NCBI GenBank assembly: GCA_009731375.1
Contig: BJOX01000134.1
Span: forward strand, 174,500 to 204,026
Source: Paulinella micropora
Taxonomy: Eukaryota > Cercozoa > Imbricatea > Euglyphida
Direction of reading: 5' to 3'
DNA length: 29,527 nt
A model generated the notes under the pieces. It was given only the letters and a program-made list of their open reading frames with translations. It made no database searches and was not told where the DNA came from. Positions 7,760 to 18,215 of the stretch are shown piece after piece (positions within the stretch are counted from its first letter, which is position 1; each line of letters opens with the position of its first letter). A program made the position numbers and the translations under genes.

Positions 7760-8320
7760 TCAGCGGGTCAGTCAGAAGACACACGAAGTCAGCAGACAAG
7801 ACAGTCGAAGTCAGTCAGAAGACAGACGAAGTCAGCAGACAAGACAGTCGAAGTCAGTCAGAAGACAGACGAAGTCAGCAGACAAGACAGTCTAAGTCAG
7901 TCAGAAGACAGACGAAGTCAGCAGAGAAGGCAGCCGAAGTCAGCAGAGAAGGCAGACGAAGTCAGCAGAGAAGGCAGACGAAGTCAGCAGAGAAGGCAGA
8001 CGAAGTCAGCAGAGAAGGCAGACGAAGTCAGCAGAGAAGGCAGCGAAGTCAGCAGAGAAGGCAGACGAAGTCAGCAGAGAAATCAGACGAAGTCAGCAGA
8101 GAAGGCTGACGAAGTCAGCAGAGAAGGCAGACGAAGTCAGCAGAGAAGGCAGACGAAGTCAGCAGAGAAGGCAGACGAAGTCAGCAGAGAAGGCAGACGA
8201 AGTCAGCAGAGAAGGCAGACGAAGTCAGCAGAGAAGGCAGACGAAGTCAGCAGAGAAGGCAGACGAAGTCAGCAGACAAGACAGCAGAAGTCAGCAGAGA
8301 AGGCAGTCAGAGTCAGCAGT
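7760..8320 (+). repeat. 22-bp minisatellite, about 24 copies
   Basis: The unit is CGAAGTCAGCAGAGAAGGCA plus GA; early and late copies carry the variant CGAAGTCAGCAGACAAGACA. The length is not a multiple of three, so each forward frame cycles through the same 22 residues (DEVSREG, RRSQQRR, QTKSAEKA), and all three frames stay open. No ATG begins them, so the open frames are a by-product of the repeat and not genes. Confidence 0.9.
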
Positions 8321-8325
8321 CAGAA

Positions 8326-8520
8326 GAGTGAGAGTAAGAGTGAACGTTCCCAGCAACAAACCACTCAACTAACCCTCTCATCTACACTGCAGACATAGTG
8401 AGAGTAAGAGTGCACACGCATAGTCGTAACCCACTAACCCTCTCATCTACCGTCACACAGTCTAAGGTCGAGAGTAAGGGTGAGCATTCCCAGCAATAAA
8501 TCACTCAGCACACCTCTCAC
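8326..8520 (+). repeat. About 70-bp tandem repeat, three diverged copies
   Basis: The units begin with GAGAGTAAG(A/G)GTG at about 8330, 8400 and 8470 and end with a CTCTCA(T/C)C(T/C)AC string. The copies differ considerably, mainly in the middle. Confidence 0.75.
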
Positions 8521-8524
8521 CCAC

Positions 8525-8640
8525 AGACTTATCAGACAGCAGGACAGAAGTCGACAGACTAGCAGTAGCAGTCAACAGACTTATCAGACAGCAGGACAGT
8601 AGTCGACAGACTAGCAGTATGTCTACAGACTAGCTCACAG
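8525..8640 (+). repeat. 52-bp tandem repeat, two copies
   Basis: AGACTTATCAGACAGCAGGA recurs after 52 bp, followed both times by a CAG(A/T)AGTCGACAGACTAGCAG string. A shorter echo (CTACAGACTAGC) follows. Confidence 0.8.
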
Positions 8641-8701
8641 CAAAATAACGGACGTCAGAGTAGCAAACAGCTAGCTCGCAGTCAACAGATCAGCAGATCA
8701 G

Positions 8702-8940
8702 AGAGCTCGATGCACCGGCAGTCTAGACTAGGAGTCAGATTTTGATCGGTATAGTAACGAGACAGCTTGTCAGAACCGCCGAAGGGCACAAGACCCCAGG
8801 TAGACAGCTGCAGCAACACTGAAACCAGAGAGCTCGATGCACCGATCGTCTAGACTAGGAGTCAGATTTTGATCGGTATAGGAACAACGAGACAGTTGGA
8901 CTGACATACACCGGTAGTCTCAGAGATTTTTGATCGGTAT
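8702..8940 (+). repeat. 127-bp tandem repeat, two copies plus a fragment
   Basis: GAGCTCGATGCACCG and then GTCTAGACTAGGAGTCAGAT with TTTGATCGGTATA occur at 8703 and 8830. A shortened third copy (CACCGGTAGTCTC...TTTTGATCGGTAT) ends near 8940. Confidence 0.8.
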
Positions 8941-8953
8941 TGCAGTCAAACTT

Positions 8954-9049
8954 CAGGTCAGCTACCTAACGATAATAAGCGTTTCGGTACGGGGAGTTGA
9001 CAGGTCAGCTACCTAACTATCATAAGCGTTTCGGTACGGGGAGTTGACA
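8954..9049 (+). repeat. 47-bp tandem repeat, two copies
   Basis: CAGGTCAGCTACCTAAC, then ATAAGCGTTTCGGTACGGGG and AGTTGA, occurs at 8954 and again at 9001 with few changes. Confidence 0.85.
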
Positions 9050-12000
9050 GCGCACGCGGCGCACAAGGGTAGGAGCCAAATTCAATGTAACTCTAAAGGT
9101 TAATTCAGACCACATAATCACAAAACCACTGCACGGTCGTGTGTTGTACACGTACGTTGTACACATATGTTGGCTCCTGTTCGTAAACCACAACTGATAG
9201 CGTATGAGCTAGGGGGGTGGTATAGGTTTAGCTAGGCAAAGCTTAGAACAGCTGCCACTAGACTTATGACTTAACTAGTAGGCGCAGAGCGCAATCAGCA
9301 CGCAGCCATGGGAAAAATAAGCGCATGCGGCGCATATCCCCATAAGCTTAAAGCTTCTAAATCTCAGAGCATAGTTGGAAGGCGAGTCTTTCAGATCAGT
9401 GTTTGGTTAGTGACGGATGCAATAAGGGAGTCCGGCTTAGAACCACAAGGGACGCCCCAAAGGCGATCACGTCCGGCTAGGTAGCCGCTAGGCATTAGCT
9501 CGTAGAAAGATGTAGTTGGATAGATAGGATAATCTTATTCCTGTTGACCCCAACTCACAACGCGTTGACTAGACACTGTCAAGTCGGTTTAAAATTGACT
9601 TGTTCTCTTGAGACTGGGCACTAGGTAGGCCACGGGATTAACGATAGAATTCCCCAAGTCAGAGAGTACACTGACGGATAGTTAGTCAGTAGTGCTTAGA
9701 GCTAGACAAGGAAGCAACATAGGGCCAGCAAGCATAGAACCTCAATTGATCTTTCGTGTCCTTAGGACCCACCTATTGATATACACAAACAGTAGTGATA
9801 TATTTAAGCATCATAGCTTGAGATGTCAGCGATTAACTTTCATAATCTTTTATGAATGTTAAGAGTAACAAAGTGTCACTGCACCTGAGCTTGGCAGTAA
9901 GTAGGCGTCCAATAGCGTGGTATAGCTGCGGGAGTTATTGGCATATAACTCAGACTAGTTCACCTGTACATTTTCACCAACCTTAGTATCTCATATACAT
10001 AAGGATGTGCGAAAAGGGGGGTGAGTGAGTAAGAGCAAATGTGCTATAAGCGAGCAAGCAGCAGCGAGCAGCATAGCGAGCAAGCGAAGATAAATATGAG
10101 CGAAAGAGAAAGAACTGGCAGCAAGAGAACAATAGACACTAGTACACTTAGACAGCATGAGACACAACAATGTAGATATCCATAAGGCATGCATGTGTTG
10201 TACTGATGCAATATATCTCATGCGATGTTGATGCATGCGTCTGATGATGAGTGTGAAGTTGTTTTAACTGTGATGCGATGTCATGGCGAGCGCGCCATTA
10301 GACAGTGCATGTTTGCTCATGTCTGTAGTATTAGTCTCGTAGTAGTGCGAGAAGCATGCGAGGGCGAGCGATAGCGTGTGTGAGCGCTAGTGCAAGTGAT
10401 AGTGGAGGTGAGGGCGTAATGAGAACGAGTGTGAGTGCGCGAGATAGAAGCTCGACAGTTTCTCATGTCCAATGACGTTGTTCGTTTATGCCATGTCCGT
10501 GTGTTTGAAGTGATTGGTGTATAAAGATCAGTGAGAAAAGTATTGCCAGAGAGTTTTAGGAAGGGCGAGAACTAGCAGTATGGTACACAGTGGCTAGTGA
10601 GCATAGAGGACTCATTCTGTGGGACCAGGCTATATTCTCAAGTCATAATCCATTGTACATTCTTGCGTTGTTTTCTGTTTTTCCTTACATTGGTACTGCT
10701 ACAGCATGACTTAAGCATTTTCTATAGCAGTGCATGGTATACATTTGTCATTCGTGAAGTATGTTTGTTACACCATACACATTACCCTCATTCACACTAT
10801 ATATATGCAGAGAACATATTTTTTCAATGTGTTATAATTATCGATGTCTGTTTGTGTGACATTGTTGTTCTACTCATAGCATTGTCGATGTTTTGACTCA
10901 TGCATACTAGGCCAGCAATAATAGTTGTGTATAGAGCTGGGGGGGTGCACACTTACAGAGGATATAGCAATAGATGTTGATGTCATGTATGGTCGGAATG
11001 ATAGGGCTCAGTCAGATAATGTAAGATAATGCCCATAGTCAATAACGTGACAAGTGCGTGCGTGAGAGTGACATATGCGCAATAGTTGACACCAGAGGCA
11101 GAGTAAGGTCAATGTCCAGATAGGGTCAGCAGTTGTCATAGGTCAATAAAGAGATGCTTAGAACGAAAACGCGAACGACGGCGTAGCCGACAAATCTATC
11201 AATCTTGATCGATAGTCATTAAGAGAAAGCGATAATAGATTAACCTAGGCAGACTAGCGCGAGTATGGCCAGGAATAACTATATATTCAGGATTGCAGTC
11301 CGGTAGTGAAAAAGCAGATACCCTGACGTAATTAGGTAGTCTAGCGTGCCTTTCGTTCAGGTAAGGATAATCTTGGTTCACTTATAGGACGAATGACTGT
11401 CAGTAAAAGAGAGAAAGATTTTGGCATGTATTTAACCATTGTCATGTTGCGATGTGCTGTTTACGTCGATGATGTGATAATTGTTGGATATGTTTGCGTA
11501 TTGTAAAGATGTCTCTAATAGGTCGGATAACCCATAAGAGCTAGAACTAATTCGTAGTCAGCCTAGGACGGGAGTCATTGGTTACTATTTAGCAGAACAT
11601 TAGGCTCTATTAGAATACAGTACGACACCGTTACGAGCACACCGACAGAAATAGACTGATCATCTAATTCTTAAGACTTAGCAGGTCCAGAGTCAAAGTA
11701 GATATTAACCAGTCCTTTATTAGGCCGGTAGGTATTCGTTTCAAACTCAGACAGGCAGAGCCTCGGGAGTAGCTTTAACGCGACAAAGCGTAGCTAGCGT
11801 AGAGTGTAGTAACAGGTACGGACTTTTTCGTATCAGTCTACATCCACACTCTGAACTTAGCGGGTTGCATCCTATGCTTCACGGCTAGGACTGGCCAAGA
11901 CCGAAATTAGCCAATCGGATGTCTCATGCAGGCATAACCTTAGAGTCGTAGAGTGACGTGCACAGGGTGTTACTGAGCGAAGACGCAAGTTATCGTTTGT

Positions 12001-14074
12001 TTTGTACGTCATGTACGTATAACTAAAATAAGTTAATGGATAGCTAAGAGTTAGTTCAAGTCGAGCAGACGGAGCTAGGCAGCTCGGGGGGTGTTCGCGA
12101 CGAACAAGCATTAGTGCTAGGAAGGATTAGTACTATGTTTGCAAGAGGGATTGTACCTTAGGAAGTTAGGTATAGTTCACGCGGGCAGTTGAATTGTTCG
12201 ACCAATTCAAAGAAGGCTTGTTAAGGCTAGCGTAGCGATTTATGGCAAGCAGGCATTCGGACTAGTTGAAATAGTTCATCTGTGTGATGATTGTGTATTA
12301 AGCTTAATAAGAATCATAATGACATTTGCTGTTGTGATTGTATCATGCACTTTGTCTATGATGACTGTTATTGTCCTTAGTCACAGTTATGACCAGAGAA
12401 GTATAAGCTTAGATAATGAATGAGGATCAGACTAGCATGATTGGAGTATAGCGGTTTAAGCCCCAATTACAACAAGAGAGTTTAGTACTTAGGTTCACGA
12501 GTTTACTTGAGCACACAATGGTGCTGCACGTTACTAGGAAAGAAAGAATGGTATTAGTTTGCGACAAAGCAATCATTCTCCTAACAGACTAATAGTTAGT
12601 TTAGTACTGTAGGCAGTTATATGCAAAGCGATTGTGTATATTGCTTTTGTGATACTATTTGTTGTAACCTGGATTGTTATTTACGTTTGAACTGTTTTGT
12701 TCCCCTTTGACATTTACTGAGTCTTGGTTATGTTGACGGATTGGACAAGATGTGATACGTAAGAATGGTCTTGTTTGTTTACAAAGTATAGTCCCATGTC
12801 ATGGATGGTTGTCACCTTATCTATCTGTACTTGATTGGTGTATTTGTCTCAAATGGCTTAAGATGTCATGAGATGAACTTCTATGTAAGTATGTTAGATG
12901 TGAGTAATAGCTTGAGGACTAGATTAGTATTCTTGTCTTAGTTTCCTTTCGGAGCCAGTACGGGAGCGCTGATTGATCGTTCTTTAGTCAGTGCAAACGC
13001 AGGGCATATGAAGATCGACATGAGATTGCTAATGATAAGCTTGTAATGATGTAGTGATTTGTGTTTGGCTTAGTAGCTATGTTAAGACAAGTCTAAGGGC
13101 ATGTCGGTTGTCGATTTTGTGTTGTTCATTGTCGTGATTGAAAAATGGTCATGAATCTTGTTTGCATGCTTAATTTGTGTTTGTCTATCAATCACTTATC
13201 ATTTCTTAATACCGACCTTATTTGCATGTGTACGTCAATGAATATAACTTGAAGTGTCATATGTTTGTCTAGAACATATCTACATTGCGTTCCTGAGTAA
13301 TTGTCGTAACCATAGTTTTGTGAGTGATACTTGTAATCATAACGTTGCGATCAACTTTCATCTTGTCGTAACATACCAACTTGTTGATTTAAAGCTTATA
13401 TATTGCATTATGTTCGGCGTGTAAGCTTTATTGACTCGTTTTGTCATTGTTTGTATTACGTTTGTATGGTTCGTTGATTTAGATGTATTAAGCAAATTTC
13501 AACATGTGTTGTTTCATTTTAATGGTCTGCATATATATAACATATTTGTTTGTTAATTGGTTGACCTCATCGTACGAGCCACTGAGACAGATTATATGTT
13601 TCATATTTTCAGTCTCCATCATATTTGGAAATCCATATTTCACCTTTGTTGTAAATATTGATTTCGGGGGGTGCGTCACGTCTGGCACAGTTCACATCCC
13701 TTCTTAATGTCGCATCTAGCATAGGTCGCCTCCATTCATATAGTCTTTGCATAAGACAGGTCTAATCATATAGTCGTTAGATCATATATTAGATAGGCGG
13801 AGGCTAGGCTAATTATGATAGGAGTTGCACAATGATAGGACTTGCACAATCTGATCGGATTGGATTAGGTAGGACCGTTACCATCGTGGTTTATTAGTCA
13901 GTACGGCACACATTCATACTAGTAGCCACTACTCACCGGTAATAATATTTAATACCTAATTTCTCTGGTGAGAAATTCAGAGTAGTTCAGCGAGGACACG
14001 TCACTAAGTAAGTACAGTCAGTGCTTTAAGATAATTTATTACCTCTATCGAACATAGGGCTCACAGTCATAGAT
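9050..14074. other. Five kilobases of sequence without a recognisable gene
   Basis: All open frames are shorter than 100 codons and none resembles a known protein. The first part is mixed in composition; from about 12.2 to 13.6 kb the plus strand becomes T- and G-rich. Small palindromes occur (for example GAATTG...CAATTC near 12190). I see no tRNA, rRNA or intron-exon structure. It lies between the two long direct repeats and could be the body of a non-coding element. Confidence 0.5.
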
Positions 14075-14281
14075 TCTGGTAATACATTCCTTACCTTATT
14101 TCAGAATTGGTGTCACTATTTCTCTATTCAGAATTCCTTTCTCTCTGTACCAGCCAAGTGTATTCTCAATAAAGATGAGTCCACTACGTTCGAACAGTTA
14201 ATAAGCGCCGGAACTTCACCTTTCCTTCTCACTAACATCTGAACGCAAACCGGCGGACGTACCCGCAACCCGACCTTGACG
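14075..14281 (+). repeat. Long direct repeat, copy B (207 bp)
   Basis: Same sequence as 6696-6877 in the same direction, with two additional short segments: about 19 bp after CATTCCTTACC and about 6 bp (a TCTCTC stretch) before GTACCAGCC. The conserved core includes AATAAAGATGAGTC, ACGTTCGAACAGTTAATAAG and ACCGGCGGACGTACCCGCAA. Confidence 0.8.
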
Positions 14282-14498
14282 CTCCGTGACCTCAGAGGGT
14301 CCAAATAAAGGTGAGGGTGAAGATGTGTGCAATACAGATACATAGATAGGTTGGGTAATACAGTGGTAGGTTGCACAGATGCAGTGTGATTCAAAGCAGA
14401 CAGACAAGAGAGGTATGGGCAATCCAGTGTCTCCTGTACTTACTACTCCCCCTACTCCTTCCCATACTCCCACTACTTCCCCTACTACCCCTTTGCGT

Positions 14499-14571
<73 letters not shown>
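14499..14571 (+). repeat. (GTA)n microsatellite, about 24 units
   Basis: A perfect run of GTA/TAG triplets, preceded by a C/T/A-rich CTACTCC-like stretch. All long frames across it (poly-Val, poly-Tyr, poly-Thr, poly-Leu) are products of the repeat. Confidence 0.95.
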
Positions 14572-14721
14572 GAGTGATAAGAGTGGTGGTTGCGATGCTG
14601 GGCTGAACAGGAGTAACACTTTCTCTCCACAACGTGGCATGAGTGAACAAAGTGGTGGGTTCATAGTACATAGCATCGTGAGGGGGAAGTAATCCTAAGT
14701 TCAGCTTTTCCTCTCTCTTTC

Positions 14722-14939
14722 TGTGGACATCACCTCCCGAATTATCAGGTAAAAAACTTATTTATAGATTTCGTCTGGCCGGACACGTCTGAAATGCCAA
14801 TTTGATCCTGGTCTTTTGGCGGCTTTTTGTCTTTGCGTCACTGAGCTAATACAACGAGACATCATTCTCTTTTTTGAGGACTGTGTTTGGTTATATTACC
14901 GACTTACTCTTCCATTGAGCTATCGTTGGGGATAGTACA
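14722..14939 (+). repeat. 5' LTR (218 bp)
   Basis: It starts TGTGGACATCACC and ends GGGGATAGTACA. It matches the 3' LTR over its whole length except three single bases (near LTR positions 14, 26 and 131). No canonical AATAAA is present; TTATTTATAG is the nearest A/T-rich signal. Confidence 0.95.
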
Positions 14940-14941
14940 TT

Positions 14942-14957
14942 TGGAGTCCATAGCTAA
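14942..14957 (+). promoter_or_regulatory. Primer-binding site candidate
   Basis: TGGAGTCCATAGC begins two bases after the 5' LTR. A PBS starting with TGG fits pairing with a tRNA 3' CCA end. I cannot assign the tRNA. Confidence 0.6.
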
Positions 14958-15569
14958 AGGCTGATTTCTTTTCTGATCTGTCGTACAGACATCAGATAAG
15001 CACAAATTTATTTTTCGCTGATCTGTCGCACAGACATCAGACGAAAACAAACACTCCTACTCATCCTCAAACAAAAAACTTACAAACAAGCAATCAATTT
15101 GTCACAAGCTGGCATAACCTTTAGCCCTTGTGCACATTTGGCTTCTGTGTGCTCTTCTACAAGACACCAGACCACACCTACTCCACTCCCTCTTGCTGCT
15201 TGCATAAAGCCAAGTAGGATAAGTGCGAAACAAACATCAGACAAACACACAGACGGAGGAGAAACGAGCAAAGCACTCCCACTCTCTGTTCTGAACCATT
15301 TTCCTTGCATTTTCTCTGCAGAAACCAGAGGAGATTACACATCTCTCACACAAGAGCAAGACAAATATCGAAGCACTGTCCGACGACAGACTGACTTCTA
15401 CAAAACAGCTCTTTTGACCAAACTATCGTTATCTCTGTGTAGGGCCTGACGCCCCATAACTATTTCAACAGAGAAAAGGAAGAAGGAGAAGAAGGTTGCA
15501 TAGAGTGATAAGAATAACAGAGGAAAAAAAAAAAGAAAAAAAAAGCAGACGTGACTCTCATAACATAAG
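14958..15569 (+). other. 5' leader of the retrotransposon
   Basis: It runs from the PBS to the gag ATG. It holds the duplicated hairpin (14973-15040), a C-rich stretch with an open frame of about 116 codons that lacks an ATG at its start (15099-15449; Ser/Thr-rich, not recognised), and a purine-rich A/G tract (15470-15545) just before gag. Confidence 0.6.
14973..15040 (+). repeat. Duplicated hairpin in the leader
   Basis: CTGATCTGTCG(T/C)ACAGACATCAG occurs at 14973-14995 and 15018-15040. Each copy can fold with stem CTGATCTGT pairing to ACAGA-TCAG around a 3-base loop, with a 2-base bulge. The position between PBS and gag suggests a packaging or dimerisation signal; function is inferred. Confidence 0.65.
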
Positions 15570-18194
15570 ATGGAAGACGAGAATGAGCAGGCTGGTGTGA
15601 CACCAACTGATTATGGTCCTAGTGAGGGAGGAGAGGAGCAGGAGACTCAGTACTCAGAAGAGAGGGGGGATAGAGATGGAGAGGAGAGAGAGGAGTATAC
15701 GTATACAGCCGATGTAGAGTCGACAGGGGGGGGTAATGCACAAGAAGCGAGTGCAGGTCAGACTGGAGGATCTCCATTGACAGAGGCAGAGAGAGAGATG
15801 GAGGATGTTGGCCAGAATATCCCAAATACATGGGAACAGTTGGCTACATATGATGATGAAGAGTCCTTCTTCCTTAACTACCCAACCTATTATAAAACAC
15901 ACATCTACATTCCTTACGAGAAAAGGAATAGACCAGGACAAGGTCAAAGCAACCTCCTGATCGAAATTCCCGGCCTTGCGAAGCCTCTCTTCAACAAAGT
16001 GAGGTTTGAGCACGAAAGAGTGCCATTGCAGGATATCAAGTATGGCGACACTCTTACACTGTGCGACATATACGACATATCTGCAACACTCTACGCTGCT
16101 GTGCTCGTTGCGGAATTTTATGAACGCACAAACATACAGTGGAAAAATAAACGCACAACTGCAGCATGGCTGTCTGTCTGTGGTGTCCCCACTGATATCA
16201 AGAATCTAGAAAGAAAGTTCGAAGGTAGAAACCAAAGTGGCATTGAGTTTGCCCTTGAGGCTTTTGTAACTGCCTTCACACGGGCTTACAACGAAATGTA
16301 CAAAGCACTGAAAGACAACACAAGGCAACATCCTGTTTACGAGGAGGTTGACCAGTCTTGTCAGGTGCTTGAACGCCTCACACAACTCCATAAGGGCCTC
16401 TTTGAGGGGAAGGAGCAAAAACCAACATGGAAACAATGGGCCCACACGAAGAATCACACTCTCATTAAAGGCCCTCTCACAACAATCCCAAATAATAACA
16501 GAGCTGATAAGTCTTCCATGAGAGAAAAGGCACACTTCCTCTCTAGTGCCACAGGGCTTGCACAGTTCGTGACTCATCTAGCACGACAGGTGAAAGAAGA
16601 AGAGACGAGACAGAAAGAGGAGAAGGAGCAGAAGGAGAAGATAGCTGTGGCAATGGCAGTAGCACGGGTGGCTCCACAGCCAACGGCTCCACCTACCACA
16701 TCTAACCCAGCTCCCAAGAAAGCAGGAGGAGGACCCACAGGAGGAGGACCCCAAGGGGGAGGGACAGTAATTAACTTGACTGACTCCCAGAAGAAAAAGC
16801 AGGCGCTGCAGGCAGCCCTAGCTAAAATCAAAATTGGGGGAGGGGGCCTTAAGCTCTATGCTATCACTGCCAATGAGGCTGACACAGAGAAGACCCTCAT
16901 GACTAAGCTCAATGAGATGGACAGATGCTTCCAGCAAAACCAGTGTGAGGTGGAGCAGGAGTATGAAGTCCTAGAACATCTCTGTGATCGATCCCTCCTT
17001 GGAGCTGGTTTTGATCGTATAACTTACGAGAAGTACAGAGGAGAGGAGGAGCTAGCAAGGAAAGGTGGACATGCAGAGATGAGTTGTACTCTGGCCATTG
17101 CTGCCCTCATTCGATACTTTAAGGCAAGTGGATACCAACACTTGTGCACTGGCACATTGATTGGGTTTGAAATTTTCGACTTAGTATCGGAGCAGTTGCA
17201 GTCTGTCACTCAGCTTGCATCTGTCTTAACAAATGTGGGCACCCAGTACACTCTCTTTTATAACCACAAAGCCATACTCCTATATTTCCTCAGTGCTTTG
17301 CACGTCTACAACAAAAATAAGCTCACACTGCTCATGCAAGACTGCAAAACCTTCGACAAGGTAAAGCACTTGAACTTTTTGGAGATGAGCGTCTTTGAGG
17401 CCACGACTAAGGCCGTGAGCCCAAAAATGTTGTGGACCGAAGTAATGACCGCTTGTCAGAGGCTCGACAGCCAGACAGCATCCTTGATCGGTTCTGCATC
17501 GGCTTCTGCTCAACCGCAAGCCGCACATACGCAACGATCTCTAGGAAAGCGACCAAGAGAGAACAGTCGTGAAGCTAACACACCTTGTATTCGTTGGTGG
17601 GCACGGGCACAATGCTTCAAACACACAAATAAGAAATGCCCGTACAACCACGATGTCGAGGACACCCGCATCCGAAACACACTCCTCAAGAACGTACGGT
17701 CGGACGAAACCAACACCGTCGCCGTTCTGCGCCGACTGCGCAAGGATCAGGGGTGGAAATTACAGGATGTCGCGGACCATGACCACGAACTAGCTGACGC
17801 GATCAATTCTCTTTTCGCTAGAGATGATCAGAAGACGGCAGCCATAGAAGCCGCAAGTAGAGGAAGAGGTGGAACACGAGGAAGAGGAGGAGGGAGAGGA
17901 ATCAATCGAGGAGGAGGAGCCCCTTTCGCACGAGGCACATACACTCGCGGGGGGGAGAGAGGATTTGTGAGAAGAGGAGGAGGAAGAGGTGTATTTCAAG
18001 GTAGAGGAGGAGGAAGATGGGTTGGCCGAGGTGGATACGGCAGCGCAGAGCGCCCGTACCACAGAGATGGGGGCTGGGCAGACGGCTCGAGCTCAAGCTC
18101 GAGTTCCTCAGCACCACAGGCCTATGCGACATCAGGCGCAACCACTACCGACACTGATGCCGACTCAGGTAACAGATTTGAGGTAGTCCAATGA
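15570..18194 (+). CDS. gag: Gag-like protein with CCCH zinc finger and RGG tail, 874 aa
   Basis: The ATG at 15570 has a good context (A at -3, G at +4). Residues 1-90 are acidic (Glu-, Asp-, Gly-rich). The middle holds a globular part with no recognised family and a charged coiled stretch (about 340-365) followed by a Pro/Gly-rich linker. The nucleic-acid-binding part is unusual: Cys673, Cys682, Cys690 and His694 form C-x8-C-x7-C-x3-H (CIRWWARAQCF...CPYNH), not the CCHC knuckle of most Gag proteins. From about 762 to 830 there is an RGG/RG-rich tail, then a poly-Ser run. The Gag role is inferred from its place between leader and pol and from these RNA-binding features. It ends at TGA (18192-18194), which is in frame with pol. 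At 874 aa it is long for a Ty3-type Gag. The frame is intact. Confidence 0.85.
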   Translation: MEDENEQAGVTPTDYGPSEGGEEQETQYSEERGDRDGEEREEYTYTADVESTGGGNAQEASAGQTGGSPLTEAEREMEDVGQNIPNTWEQLATYDDEESFFLNYPTYYKTHIYIPYEKRNRPGQGQSNLLIEIPGLAKPLFNKVRFEHERVPLQDIKYGDTLTLCDIYDISATLYAAVLVAEFYERTNIQWKNKRTTAAWLSVCGVPTDIKNLERKFEGRNQSGIEFALEAFVTAFTRAYNEMYKALKDNTRQHPVYEEVDQSCQVLERLTQLHKGLFEGKEQKPTWKQWAHTKNHTLIKGPLTTIPNNNRADKSSMREKAHFLSSATGLAQFVTHLARQVKEEETRQKEEKEQKEKIAVAMAVARVAPQPTAPPTTSNPAPKKAGGGPTGGGPQGGGTVINLTDSQKKKQALQAALAKIKIGGGGLKLYAITANEADTEKTLMTKLNEMDRCFQQNQCEVEQEYEVLEHLCDRSLLGAGFDRITYEKYRGEEELARKGGHAEMSCTLAIAALIRYFKASGYQHLCTGTLIGFEIFDLVSEQLQSVTQLASVLTNVGTQYTLFYNHKAILLYFLSALHVYNKNKLTLLMQDCKTFDKVKHLNFLEMSVFEATTKAVSPKMLWTEVMTACQRLDSQTASLIGSASASAQPQAAHTQRSLGKRPRENSREANTPCIRWWARAQCFKHTNKKCPYNHDVEDTRIRNTLLKNVRSDETNTVAVLRRLRKDQGWKLQDVADHDHELADAINSLFARDDQKTAAIEAASRGRGGTRGRGGGRGINRGGGAPFARGTYTRGGERGFVRRGGGRGVFQGRGGGRWVGRGGYGSAERPYHRDGGWADGSSSSSSSSAPQAYATSGATTTDTDADSGNRFEVVQ

Positions 18195-18215
18195 CTAGAG
18201 AAGGAGGGAGAAAAC
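18186..18215 (+). promoter_or_regulatory. Gag-pol stop codon with UGA-CUA-G readthrough context
   Basis: Gag ends CAA-TGA-CTA-G. The pol frame is the same frame as gag and stays open from 18195. UGA followed by CUAG is the best-known leaky context (alphaviruses and several animal mRNAs). The first in-frame ATG after the stop is at 18750, so pol has no own start near its beginning. A small stem (TGCAC...GTGCA) can form about 35-55 bases downstream. Confidence 0.65.

Noticed and set aside
7760-8320. CRISPR-like array
   Set aside because: Units follow each other directly without unique spacers. It is a minisatellite.
7662-8398. Three overlapping plus-strand frames coding for Ser/Gln/Arg/Lys-rich repeats
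   Set aside because: They arise from the 22-bp tandem unit, which is not a multiple of three, so every frame shows the same peptide. None starts with a convincing ATG.
14216-14676. Frames with poly-Val, poly-Thr, poly-Tyr and poly-Leu
   Set aside because: Products of the (GTA)n repeat on both strands.
15099-15449. Gene in the retrotransposon leader
   Set aside because: The frame starts with a TTG and its Ser/Thr-rich sequence matches nothing. It lies between PBS and gag, where a leader is expected.
17790-18141. Ser-rich minus-strand frames opposite the RGG tail
   Set aside because: Shadows of the low-complexity GGA/AGA codons of gag.
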